A DNA stretch of 64,000 nucleotides from Rickettsiales bacterium Ac37b (GTDB lineage: Bacteria; Pseudomonadota; Alphaproteobacteria; Rickettsiales; Arcanibacteraceae). How positions within the stretch are numbered: position 1 is the stretch's first letter; every line of letters begins with the position of its first letter. This document shows, piece after piece, positions 26,214-36,083 of the stretch. Location: positions 1,554,662 through 1,618,661 of the forward strand of contig CP009217.2 in assembly GCA_000746585.2 (NCBI GenBank). Reading direction: 5' to 3'. The position numbers and the translations under genes are program-made. The notes below the pieces were generated by a model that saw only the letters and a list, made by a program, of their open reading frames with translations, was not told the origin of the DNA and made no database searches.

Positions 26214-28403
26214 ATGTATTCTACTTTTGCTAAGACATATCTTTTAATAAATTGGTTCAAAAAAATGGGGTTAGAACGTAAACTCACATTTATACTGACT
26301 ATTTTATCCGTTATATGCGGTATATCCACTTATAGTGCTGCCACTAAAACAACGAATAATATGGGGCCGGATCCACACATTGTAATTAGTTTGGTATTAA
26401 TAGATTTAATTTTATTACTTGCTCTAACTATTCTCATTAGCCGCCGTTTAATGGGATTATGGGTGAATAGACAGAAACATTTTGATGGTTCTCGTCTACA
26501 AACTCGTATTATGATTATGTTTAGCCTAGTTTCTGCAGTACCTACAATTATAGTTGCAACTTTTTCTATAATGTTTTTCAATTATGGTATTCAATCTTGG
26601 TTTAATGCTAGAGTAAGTACTGCTCTTGAAGAATCAGTAGCTGTTGCAGATGCATATTTAAAGGAGCATCGTGATAATATTAGAGCAGATTCTTTGGCCA
26701 TGTCTAAAGATTTAAATAGACACGTTTCTGATCTTCTTGATGATCCAGTCTTTTTTAATCATGTTTTAAGTGATCAGTCTGTATATCGTTCACTTACAGA
26801 AGCATTAGCATTCCGAGGAAGTGATAAAAAAATTATAGCCAAAGGTTATTTAAGTTTTGCCTTAACTTTTGAATTAGAAAAATTACCTGAAGAATATTTA
26901 GAGCGTGCAGATACAGGAGAAGTAGTTATATTAACTAATGAACATGATCGTGTTAGAGCTCTAATTAAGTTAGACAATTTTTTTGATACCTATCTACTGG
27001 TTGGGCGTCCTGTAGATAGTCAAGTTTTAAATCATATGCAAAATACTCGCGGCGCTGTAAATGAGTATATACGTTTAAAATCTAGTATTTCAAATTTACA
27101 AATTGAATTTTCATTTATATTTCTATTAGTCTCATTATTACTTACACTTGCTGCAATGTCTATAGGGATATTATTTGCCTCTACGATTGCTAAACGTATC
27201 AATCGTCTTATTATCACTACAGAAAAAGTAAAAGCTGGTGATCTATCCGCGCGCGTTAGAGAAGAAATATATAATGATGAAATTACCTTGCTTAGTAAAG
27301 CTTTTAATAATATGACTCAAAAACTTGAACAACAACGTACAGAATTGATAGAAGCGAGTAAGCAAATAGATGCAAGACGTCATTTCAGTGAAACTGTGAT
27401 AGCAGGGGTTTCGGCTGGTATTATTGTGTTATCTAAAGAGCAAACAATTACTATGATTAATCGTTCTGCTTGTAATTTACTATCAACAGATACGTCTGTG
27501 GCATATAAACAAGATTTTTCTACTTTCTGCCCTGAAATGGCTATTTTATTAGAGAATATAGACAAGGAAATTAATACATTAGATAATAAAGAAATAACAA
27601 TTATACGTAATAATAAAAAATATATATTACTTGCACGTATTGTTACAGAACAACTTAATAATAATATTATTGGTTATATAGTAACATTTGATGATGTAAC
27701 AGATCTCATTACAGCGCAGCGTAGCGCTGCTTGGACAGATATTGCAAGGCGTATCGCACATGAGATCAAAAATCCTCTTACACCTATTAGGCTTGCTGCT
27801 GAGCGTATTAAAAGAAAATATGATAAAGAAGTAAATGATAAAGAATTATTAGCTAAATATACTAATACAATTATAAGGCATGTGGCTGATATAGGTGGTA
27901 TTGTAGAAGAATTTGTTAATTTTGCACGCATGCCAGCGCCAATTTTTACTCCTAGCAACATATGCGAACTTATTAATAATACTATTTTTTCTAGGCAATG
28001 TGCTGTAACAAATGTTTTATATGTTACGGAATTACCAATATTACCTATAGTTATTAATTGTGATGTTAATCAAATTGATCGAGCTTTAACTAATATTTTT
28101 AAAAATGCTGAAGAATCAATAGAAAGTAGGCTTAATAGTAAAGAAATAGAAGAGGGGATTATTAAGATAAACATTATTTCAGAAAAAAGTTACTTTATTA
28201 TAGATATTATTGATAATGGTGCTGGTTTTCCAGAAGAATTGTTAGATAGAGTAACTGAGCCGTATGTAACCAATAAAACCAAAGGTACGGGGCTTGGCCT
28301 TGCAATAGTAAAAAAAATTATTGAAGATCATAATGGTACTATAAAATTTTCGAATTTATCTACGATTGGAGCAAAAATTCAAATTACTTTACCATATAAC
28401 TAA
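26214..28403 (+). CDS. ntrY: NtrY-like nitrogen/stress sensor histidine kinase
   Basis: 729 residues. N-terminal membrane helices (about 20-40, 55-75, 95-120), a periplasmic loop, another helix (about 295-325), a HAMP domain, a PAS domain (about 385-495), then HisKA with 'RRIAHEIKNPLTPIRLAAERI' (His near 515) and HATPase ('NIFKNAEESIE', 'DNGAGFP', 'GTGLGLAIVKKI'). Architecture and motifs are those of NtrY, conserved in Rickettsiales where it pairs with NtrX; no ntrX lies nearby. It is not closely related to the hybrid kinases of this window: it lacks a receiver and differs in HisKA. Confidence 0.9.
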   Translation: MYSTFAKTYLLINWFKKMGLERKLTFILTILSVICGISTYSAATKTTNNMGPDPHIVISLVLIDLILLLALTILISRRLMGLWVNRQKHFDGSRLQTRIMIMFSLVSAVPTIIVATFSIMFFNYGIQSWFNARVSTALEESVAVADAYLKEHRDNIRADSLAMSKDLNRHVSDLLDDPVFFNHVLSDQSVYRSLTEALAFRGSDKKIIAKGYLSFALTFELEKLPEEYLERADTGEVVILTNEHDRVRALIKLDNFFDTYLLVGRPVDSQVLNHMQNTRGAVNEYIRLKSSISNLQIEFSFIFLLVSLLLTLAAMSIGILFASTIAKRINRLIITTEKVKAGDLSARVREEIYNDEITLLSKAFNNMTQKLEQQRTELIEASKQIDARRHFSETVIAGVSAGIIVLSKEQTITMINRSACNLLSTDTSVAYKQDFSTFCPEMAILLENIDKEINTLDNKEITIIRNNKKYILLARIVTEQLNNNIIGYIVTFDDVTDLITAQRSAAWTDIARRIAHEIKNPLTPIRLAAERIKRKYDKEVNDKELLAKYTNTIIRHVADIGGIVEEFVNFARMPAPIFTPSNICELINNTIFSRQCAVTNVLYVTELPILPIVINCDVNQIDRALTNIFKNAEESIESRLNSKEIEEGIIKINIISEKSYFIIDIIDNGAGFPEELLDRVTEPYVTNKTKGTGLGLAIVKKIIEDHNGTIKFSNLSTIGAKIQITLPYN

Positions 28404-28583
28404 TCAACCATCACCCTCGGAAAGCTTTGCCTTCCGAATATGATAGTTTAATAGATCTAATTATTTAATATACCCCTCATCCGCAGATAGGGAGAAATGA
28501 AATATATTATATTCTTGACTATAGTTTTTTCAGCTTCCTTACATAGTGTCGTCCCAAATAAAACTTATAATTAACTATAGTGT
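28396..28583. repeat. Dispersed intergenic repeat and MITE family C piece
   Basis: The gap 28404-28895 has no gene. 28396-28525 resembles 1590-1757 (hairpin TCGGAA...TTCCGA, AATTATTTAATAT, CATCCGC, GGGAGAAATGAAA). 28522-28583 begins CTATAGTTTTTTCAGCTTCC, the end of the family C elements at 43296 and 58481, and runs to AACTATAG. From 28584 to 28895 I see nothing beyond AT-rich sequence. Confidence 0.55.
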
Positions 28584-28895
28584 TTTACAAAAGTGATGGT
28601 TATGGAAACTATACCGGACAAAAACCATAATTTTGAGCTATATAATCTAATATATGCAATTCAGCTATTAGGCCTTAGAAAATAATTATACTTTAGGCGA
28701 TAGAAAAACTAAACAAAAGGAGAGTTTGATAAATAAGGGTAAGCGTATATTGACTCCATATTTATATAAAATTTATATAAACTAATTGATTTTTCTTTAA
28801 TATTCATTTATCGCTTTATAAATAAAATTATAAGTGAAAAACATTGGAAAATAGATAGATAAAAAAATAATGATTGATATATGCAAGGAATAATT

Positions 28896-29798
28896 ATGTT
28901 ATCAAATAATTTCAAGGCACTTACTAAATATTATGAGCAGGAGTTGATTAACAATTTTATGCTTAAGATGAAGGTTTTTTTTCCTGGTTATAAGTTAGTT
29001 CCTAATGAAAATATGGTATATTTTTATATGTTAGGCGAAGCATGTAAATCTAAGAATGTAGATCTTGTATATCATGTAATATTACATGTAAAAAAATGTG
29101 ATCGTAGCGCATTAATTTTCAATACTATTATGGTGGGTTATATTAATATACTGGATTTGCTCTTAGAATTACCAATAAACACCTCAGATCGTGAAGACAT
29201 AATTTATGAGCATGCTAATGAATTATTAAAGCTGTTTATTGGGCATTGCAATTTTACAGGCGTTGATAAATTATTTCAAATAATAACTAGTCAAGAAAAA
29301 CTTGATGCTATTATTCATGCAGAGGATAATATAATCTTTAAATCCGGAGTTGCTCTTCAGAATATATCTGGAGCTCAATTTATACTAAGTTTAGATCCAG
29401 AATGTATAGAAATAGTTATATCACACTGCAAAAATCCATTACTTAAAAAACAAATTGAAGATAGTAAAGAATTTAGCCAAAAATTGTATCAAATACGTAT
29501 TAATAATCCAGAAATATCTATTATTAAAATTTTACAGATGAAAGAATATGCAGAAAGCAAAGATGTTAAAAATTTAGTAGAAGTAAGTAAATCAATGCTT
29601 GGTTTGTCTGAGCCAGCTATGGATATTATCCTTAAAGAATTTGATCTTCAAAATAAGTTATCAGCGGAGGAAAGAAGAGAGGTGCTTAAGGCGATGGCTA
29701 AAGTTTCAAGTAACCAGCAAAAATCTGAAGTAACCTTTGTAAATAAAATAATTAACGAAAGAATTACTAATAAAGATTATAATTTAGGAATTAGTTAA
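28896..29798 (+). CDS. Effector-like helical repeat protein, paralogue 1
   Basis: ATG 28896, preceded by AAGGAA, is preferred over ATG 28881 because paralogue 3 starts at the same place (MLS). About 300 residues, helical, with degenerate ankyrin-like units ('IMVGYINILDLLLELPINT'). The C-terminal 95 residues from 'KEFSQKLYQIRINNP' are almost identical in protein and DNA to paralogue 2. Tandem position suggests local duplication. Role unknown; degenerate ankyrin proteins of intracellular bacteria are often effectors. Confidence 0.6.
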   Translation: MLSNNFKALTKYYEQELINNFMLKMKVFFPGYKLVPNENMVYFYMLGEACKSKNVDLVYHVILHVKKCDRSALIFNTIMVGYINILDLLLELPINTSDREDIIYEHANELLKLFIGHCNFTGVDKLFQIITSQEKLDAIIHAEDNIIFKSGVALQNISGAQFILSLDPECIEIVISHCKNPLLKKQIEDSKEFSQKLYQIRINNPEISIIKILQMKEYAESKDVKNLVEVSKSMLGLSEPAMDIILKEFDLQNKLSAEERREVLKAMAKVSSNQQKSEVTFVNKIINERITNKDYNLGIS

Positions 29799-29819
29799 CT
29801 TTACTTGAGAGGAGATATC

Positions 29820-30701
29820 GTGCAGAATATAGAATATGATATTGACGAAGAAAAAAAACGTCAAGTAATTGAAAAAATTAAATCGAATTCTTCGCGTTAT
29901 AATTTTCTAATATTTAGAGGTATGAATTCTTCAGTAGTCTCTGATATAATAGAAATAATTAAAAAAGAATATAAAAATAATAATATAGAAACTATATCGA
30001 GTATTATAAAATATATAAATGAAGCTTTTTTTAATGAGATATTCAGAAGTCTTCTCCATGATTATGATGGTCAAATTTTAAATTGGGTGGATAAATTACC
30101 AATAATCGCAGAAGAACGTAAAAATAAAATAAACAATAATGCTGATCACATATTCTATAGAGCTGTGAAAAACTATGATCTTGTTACTATAGATAAATTG
30201 TTTTGCAACCTAACTGATCTTGATAAAAAGCGTAGGACTATAGATAAAGGGTTTTTCTCAATCAATGATATAAATAAAGATTTAATTATAATACAACTTA
30301 TATTAAGTTTTCATCCAGCTCTTGAGCAAGCAATATTTGCAAATATTGATAATGAGTTTTTAAAACAACAAGTTATTGAAGCTAAAGAATTTAGCCAAAA
30401 ATTATATCAAATACGTATTAATAATCCAAAAATATCTATTATTAAAATTTTACAGATGAAAGAATATGCAGAAAGCAAAGATGTTAAAAATTTAGTAGAA
30501 GTAAGTAAATCAATGCTTGGTTTATCTGAGCCAGCTATGGATATTATCCTTAAAGTATTTGATCCCCAAAACAAGTTATCAGCGGAGGAAAGAAGAGAGG
30601 TGCTTAAGGCGATGGCTAAAGTTTCAAGTAACCAGCAAAAATCTGAAGTAAGCTTTGTAGAAAAAATTTTACAAGGACAAGTTATGGAAATAGCTCGATA
30701 A
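29820..30701 (+). CDS. Effector-like helical repeat protein, paralogue 2
   Basis: GTG 29820 with AGAGGAG six bases upstream is preferred over TTG 29805. About 293 residues. The N-terminal 190 residues differ from paralogue 1 apart from layout, while the C-terminal part ('KILQMKEYAESKDVKNL', 'LSAEERREVLKAMAKVSS') is nearly identical, so the C-terminal module was copied by duplication or conversion. The shared tail may be a targeting or secretion module, which is inference. Confidence 0.6.
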   Translation: MQNIEYDIDEEKKRQVIEKIKSNSSRYNFLIFRGMNSSVVSDIIEIIKKEYKNNNIETISSIIKYINEAFFNEIFRSLLHDYDGQILNWVDKLPIIAEERKNKINNNADHIFYRAVKNYDLVTIDKLFCNLTDLDKKRRTIDKGFFSINDINKDLIIIQLILSFHPALEQAIFANIDNEFLKQQVIEAKEFSQKLYQIRINNPKISIIKILQMKEYAESKDVKNLVEVSKSMLGLSEPAMDIILKVFDPQNKLSAEERREVLKAMAKVSSNQQKSEVSFVEKILQGQVMEIAR

Positions 30702-30819
30702 AAGAGAATTAGTTTTATAATAAAATTAATAATTTTTCTTTTATTAATATTCTTGATATTAATTATAGTATATATTAAATTTAAATAAAATAATTAATAT
30801 TTGGAGGGGGAGGGTGATT

Positions 30820-31623
30820 ATGTTGTCAGGCAATATTGAAGAGCTTATTGTGCATTATAGGCAAGAATATTTGAAGAAATTTACACAAAATATGACGATG
30901 GATATGGAAATATCAGACTTTAAAGATAATCTTACTGATACTGAAATATATGAATATATGTTAGAAAAGGCCTGCGAATCTAATGATATACAGCTTGTTG
31001 ATATGCTAAGATTGAAAATGCATGAAATATATTTTCAATTAGACCTTGTTAATATAATTAAAAAGGGTAATTTAAATACACTAGATTTGCTCTTAAAACT
31101 ACCAATAACTGCTTCAGATTGTGAAGACATCATTTATAAGCATGCTAAGAAATTATTAAATTTCTTTATAGAACATAGCAGCTTTACAGGGATAGATAAA
31201 TTATTTCAAATAATAACTACTCAAGCAAAGCGAGATGCTATTCTTCATGATAATAAAGATAGCATGTTTATATTTGCTGTGGAAAAAGGTAATTTATATA
31301 TTTTAGAAAAATTTATTGAATTAACGCCAAATTTAGAAAAATGCATAGAAATGCTGCATAGCAATTATAATAAGGTATTTAGAAGGATAGAAGAATATAA
31401 TCCTCTATCTAATCAAACTCAATATACTATGAATGCTATATCTCCAAAGGATGGAGTAAAAGCTAGTAAATTATCTTTATCTCAATTTTTACTTATTATA
31501 TCGCCAAATAGCCTTTTGATATCTGGCATTATCTGTTCGACATCTGCTTGTTTTGGAGAAGATGCTTTAAATAAATTACGTACACTAGTAACTAAGGGCT
31601 CTATATCTTTCTGCGGTACGTGA
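30820..31623 (+). CDS. Effector-like helical repeat protein, paralogue 3, C-terminus replaced
   Basis: ATG 30820 follows a strong GGAGGGGG site. The first 170 residues match paralogue 1 ('LLLKLPITASDCEDIIYKHA', 'SFTGIDKLFQIITTQ'). The conserved C-terminal module of paralogues 1 and 2 is absent. From about 31482 the frame runs antisense through the repeat-coding end of the opposite-strand gene, giving a tail ('ISPNSLLISGIICSTS') that is probably not a selected protein sequence. It looks like a truncated gene that reads through to the next available stop. Confidence 0.5.
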   Translation: MLSGNIEELIVHYRQEYLKKFTQNMTMDMEISDFKDNLTDTEIYEYMLEKACESNDIQLVDMLRLKMHEIYFQLDLVNIIKKGNLNTLDLLLKLPITASDCEDIIYKHAKKLLNFFIEHSSFTGIDKLFQIITTQAKRDAILHDNKDSMFIFAVEKGNLYILEKFIELTPNLEKCIEMLHSNYNKVFRRIEEYNPLSNQTQYTMNAISPKDGVKASKLSLSQFLLIISPNSLLISGIICSTSACFGEDALNKLRTLVTKGSISFCGT

Positions 31624-33464
31624 TGTTCGCCAAATAGCCTTTTGATATCTGGTACTATCTGTTCGATATCTGTCTGCCTTGGAGAAGATGCTTTAGTATC
31701 TACCTTTCCTAGTTCTGGCTTTATATTTTTTTGAGTATTTAATGATAGGGATTTTTGTTCTAAGTGGATTTTGTTAGTATTAGTAAGGTCAGTTTCACTA
31801 TCGGATATATCTGTGCCGCTGCTTATACCCGAATCATCTAAATCATATATGTTGTTTAATGTTGAGCTCTGGTCTTGAAAAGAAGGTATATTAATTGTAT
31901 TTTTATCAGTAAATTTTTCTAATTGCGTAAATGAATTTTCTAGTTTTATCCACAGATCATTTGGAGAGAAAGTTTGAGAAGGATTAAAAGTAGCTTCTAC
32001 ATCTTCAGGTATAGTTTCTAAAGACGGCTTATAGTTTCCTTGCATTTTATCCATTTGATTTTGTAAAGTTACTTCAGTTTCCCGTATTAAATTAGAGATA
32101 TTTTTTAATTCTTTGCTTATATTTTTGGACAAATCAAAGACTTGATTATGTAATTCTTCTCCATACTGAATGTATTGTTTTAATATATGTTGAATATTGC
32201 CCGAAATTTCATTTATATGTTCTTCTAATAACATTTGATATTGGGAATCAAGATCATTTCTGATTTCCCTTGAGTATTTTGTATTGATTTGTATGCTATT
32301 TCTTTCTACTTTTTTTAGAATTTCTTCAAGGTCTCTCTGATTTATTTTTTGATATTTTTCTAAATTTTCAAATAAATTCTGTAGGCTATTAGTAAAATCT
32401 TCTGCATTATCAAGATATAAAAATTTACTTCTTAATATTTCTTCCTGACCTAAAGATAAAGCTTTGGAAGTACTTAATTTTTGAGGTAATTGCTTATCTG
32501 TTAAATTTATGCGTCCAGTAAATTCTGGGCTTTTCTTTGGTTCTGTAGGGATTTTTTCTGCACTTATTTTGTGTAATTTGTTGCTGAGCTCTTGAAATTT
32601 TTTATAATCCTTGCCATCAATAGAAAATTCAATTCTAGCTTCGTGCGCATGCTTTCCTGCTGATAAAGCAGCAGATCTAGCAGTTTGTGCCATATTTCTC
32701 TGATAGCGATTTGATTTTATTTCATTGACTAATTGTAAAATTTCTTTTGATATATTATTATATTCTTCATTCTGAGTAGGTTCATTTACCACGCTTTTAA
32801 CTAACTCACCTAAAGCATCTATTTCTTCTTTTAGATTTACTCTATGATTAAGAGAGGGGGTTATTCTTTTGTCTAGCTTGGTGATGATTTCTTCCGATAC
32901 TCTTTGTTGCGTGTCTTGGGATGGGCCTACATTTTTCTCAGTTATTTTTTGGATAGCTTTAGGTATAAGTTGAAATATAGGGATGCTGCTATATTGTATG
33001 TCTGATTTATTATTTATAGGAAGTAATTTTGTAAGCTTATTACTATATTCTAATAGCTTAGAAAAATCTGATGGAGATATTAAAACATCAAGCTCCCCCT
33101 TTTCACGTCTACCATTCTTACCTATTTTTAATCCTTCAACCTTACCAATAGAAATCGGAAGATTATTTAAATAAATTTGATAAGCTTGAGTTCCTTTGGT
33201 TGCATTTTTTAGCTAATTTAAATTAGCTTGTTGCTCTCCTTGATATGGACCTGATTTTGTAGGATCTATTTTATCTACCAAGAGCTGTATATATTTAACT
33301 AAGTTTTGTACAGCTACTTTATTTTCTACTTTTATATCTTCTAGATGTGCCATATTAATCAAAGAAAAGTTTTTGATAAGATAACCTAATTCTTCTGTTG
33401 TTTTTTCACTAATTTTAGGCTCATTATTTTGTGAGTTAGTATGATTTTTAATATTTTTTGGCAT
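31482..33464 (-). pseudogene. Long coiled-coil effector-like gene interrupted by one in-frame TAG
   Basis: From ATG 33464 (after GAGG) 83 codons run to TAG at 33215-33213, and the same frame continues without a stop for 577 more codons to 31482. Before the TAG: 'EELGYLIKNFSLINMAHLEDI'; after: 'QIYLNNLPISIGKVEGLKIG'. The later part is Glu/Lys/Asn-rich coiled coil ending in repeated units ('DIEQIVPDIKRLFG', 'DVEQIMPDIKRLFG'). A single nonsense change splits one roughly 660-codon gene. Either the gene was recently lost or a downstream GTG (32792) gives a shorter product. Function unknown. Confidence 0.7.
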
Positions 33465-33562
33465 ATTATCCTCATAAATTATGACTATCAATCTTACCCT
33501 TTCATATTGCAAGGTGAATTGCTAATAAGTTAATAAGGCAAAAGAAATTTATTTGTTTAATT

Positions 33563-33667
33563 TATAGTCGACGTAATTTAAATATAGCCATGTAGCTCAT
33601 CTACTACCTGTGTCTTATTCCAAATGATTATTTTAACAATTAACTATTTTAAATTGCTTTGACTATA
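33563..33667. repeat. MITE family B copy
   Basis: Ends TATAGTCGACGTAATTTAAAT and AATTGCTTTGACTATA form an imperfect inverted repeat matching family B at 7022-7113. It lies in the gene-free gap 33513-34127. Confidence 0.6.
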
Positions 33668-33804
33668 AGAGATTAAAATCTCCTATTTGTCTGAGTCTCA
33701 TTAGTTAATATTATTATCAATCTATTGATAATTAGTTAATATTATAATTTATAAATTGAAATTTAATATATTTATTAGTCATTTTTTGTGTAAAAGCGCA
33801 CAAC

Positions 33805-33900
33805 TATAGTTCTTTCAGTTGAATTAACAGATAGTAATGGTGAGCGCAACCTAGTTTTTGTTAGGTTAGCGAAGAGTGGTGCATATGCTAATTATAATTT
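33805..33900. repeat. MITE family C, partial copy
   Basis: TATAGTTCTTTCAG, AACCTAGTTTTTGTTAGGTTA, GCGAAGAGTGGTGCATATG match family C at 58481-58586 in the same orientation; the right terminus is degraded. Confidence 0.6.
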
Positions 33901-33927
33901 GTTATTAATTTAGTAAAAAGACTCCAG

Positions 33928-34026
33928 TAAATTAAGTTGTGGTTGGGACTAGGAGCGATAAGCGAAGCCTACAATTAGTAAGAGAGCTTTGAGCGAACTG
34001 TGTCCCGAGTGCAAATCAATTTACTA
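33928..34026. repeat. MITE family A copy with IS630-like termini
   Basis: About 99 bases beginning AGTAAATTAAGTTG and ending CAAATCAATTTACTA, the IS630 inverted repeats. The body (GGGACTAGGAGCGATAAGCG, GAGAGCTTTGAGC) aligns along its length with the complement of 60652-60754. It is too short to code for protein. Confidence 0.85.
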
Positions 34027-34127
34027 TATTTATATAATATACAAACTTCTTATATAGCTAAGAACCTATTCTAATCAATAATATTCAATCTTATCTTTTC
34101 TTTTAAAAATAAAAAGCTTTTAAGATA

Positions 34128-34632
34128 TTATGAAATTTGACATGTTTGTTTTGATTCTTTTTGTCGACCTATTAAAACATGCTCTGTGTGATATCTTTTT
34201 GAGGTAGGATGAAAATGATCTACTTTAGGATCGTATTCATTGTAAATATACAGTTCAGGCGATTTTGGAATATTTTTATTAATATATAATTCATATTCCT
34301 CACAAATAGTCTTATAAATCGTTAGATTCTTATCCTTGTCAAGATTACAAAAAAAATTCTTATAATAATCTTTTTCTTCCGATAATAAATCCTCTCTAAA
34401 GATATGCTTACCAAATATGCTTACCAAGATATTCTATCAACGGTCCTTTATCATAATCATATCTTATATTCCCTTTCTGATTTTTAAATTCTACAATTTC
34501 ATACGCTATATGATACAATTCTTTTAAATATTCTTGTACATTAGTCTTATAATTTTTATTATCTCTTTCTGTGGGTAATAGGATATTAGTTAGTCTATCT
34601 CTAATTGAGCGGTATTTCTCCATTAATAGCAT
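34128..34632 (-). pseudogene. Hypothetical gene broken by a 13-base tandem duplication
   Basis: Two overlapping minus-strand frames (34632-34408, 74 residues; 34427-34128, 99 residues) both contain 'GKHI' at their junction. The DNA there reads GGTAAGCATATTT then GGTAAGCATATCT, a 13-base near-perfect tandem repeat. Removing one unit restores a single protein of about 160 residues ('IEYLGKHIFREDLLSEEKD'). The family is not recognised. From 34633 to 35009 there is no gene; I see only AT-rich sequence. Confidence 0.75.
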
Positions 34633-35009
34633 ATTTTTCTCCTATCATTCAATCGCTAATCTAATTATTTTTATAACAATTAGTTTAATAAATAATTAAA
34701 GTTTAATATTATCATATTATAACAAATACATAAAAGCTTAAAGTAGTATATGCCGCTACCCACACACTTAGCAAAATCATAATTTTATTCTAATTTTTAT
34801 TGTTCAAATAATAACCTACCTATTTATAATGAAGCATGATACTATGAATATGTAAACATTATAAAAATAAAATATTTAAGCAGAAAAATAGTCAATTAAA
34901 TTATATAATAGGGATTTATGTGTTAATATATTTTTTCTTTTATAAATGTTTTATATGTAATAACTATGTAACTAATAAATTACTAATTATCATTTAGGGT
35001 TATATAAAT

Positions 35010-36068
35010 GTGAAAAATATTTGCATTTACTATTGCAGCGTATATAAATTGATAATGTTATACAAATTACACGATGGGTATATGAAAGTTGCTAAATCTA
35101 TAATTGATTATTCTAATTCTGCTTGGACGTATCAAAGTGCCGAACAATATGATAAATATTATTCAGGTGGTACAAGATCTATGTATAATTATTTATATAA
35201 CAATAAAATTACTTCACATGATTTTCATATAATACAAAAAGCTATTTTAAAAGTAGCACAATATAAAGATTCTATAGATATAATGGATTTTGGCTGCGGA
35301 AATGGTAGGCATCAAGTTGTATATGAGAGTATTGCTAGTTCTCTAGAAAAAAAAGGAAAAAAAATTAACTTAATTGCATATGAAATTAGTAAAACCGCTT
35401 TAGAATATTATATTAATATGTTACTTGCCAATGGATTTTGGGAAAGCGATAAAAAACCTGATAATAATAAAATTATTAAAATCTTGACCAAAAATAACAT
35501 TACAGTACATTTTTTTTATGCTAATATACAGGACAACCTTGATGATCTTGCTAAATTGATAGGTAAATTAGATATTACTTTTTCTATATTTGGAGTACTT
35601 GCTCATATACAAACTAGAGCTTTGAGGCAAAATACTATGTCATTCTTAGGAAATATTACTACCTCTGAGATAATTCTTTCCCTTCCAGGAAGGCGAGTAT
35701 TACTAAAAGAGCAACAAGCTTTTAAAACATTGAGGGAAGGTAAATTTAATATACAAATTGATGGTCAAGATTTAAATTTAGAAGAAGGCGATTTATTGTA
35801 TTCAAGAAATCATAACGGTGTACATATTGAAAACTTTTTTCATATATATCACGCTATAAAGGAAATTGAAGAGGATGCGAGAGAATCTAGTTTAAATGTT
35901 AACCTACTTAGAATCAATAAAATATTAAGTGAGGCTTTATTGTTAAAATATCCACTTTTATCCATGATTGACGAATATATTGCTATCGCATTATCATATA
36001 TTTTGCCTAATATATTAAAGGAAAAGTTGGTTAGTTATTATTTAGTTTCAGTAAGTAAGCAAAAATAA
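35010..36068 (+). CDS. Class I SAM-dependent methyltransferase, kinase-linked (MT4)
   Basis: 352 residues from GTG 35010; ATG 35055 or ATG 35082 (giving 'MKVAKSII') are plausible shorter starts. It has 'QYDKYYSGGTRSMYNYLYNN', motif I 'IMDFGCGNGRHQV', 'LIAYEIS' and 'DITFSIFGVLAHIQTR', collinear with MT1 and MT2 but more diverged. It is 15 bases upstream of HK4 and clearly co-transcribed, the tightest example of the methyltransferase-receptor pairing. Substrate unknown. Confidence 0.74.
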   Translation: MKNICIYYCSVYKLIMLYKLHDGYMKVAKSIIDYSNSAWTYQSAEQYDKYYSGGTRSMYNYLYNNKITSHDFHIIQKAILKVAQYKDSIDIMDFGCGNGRHQVVYESIASSLEKKGKKINLIAYEISKTALEYYINMLLANGFWESDKKPDNNKIIKILTKNNITVHFFYANIQDNLDDLAKLIGKLDITFSIFGVLAHIQTRALRQNTMSFLGNITTSEIILSLPGRRVLLKEQQAFKTLREGKFNIQIDGQDLNLEEGDLLYSRNHNGVHIENFFHIYHAIKEIEEDARESSLNVNLLRINKILSEALLLKYPLLSMIDEYIAIALSYILPNILKEKLVSYYLVSVSKQK

Positions 36069-36083
36069 GGTTATAATTAATTA

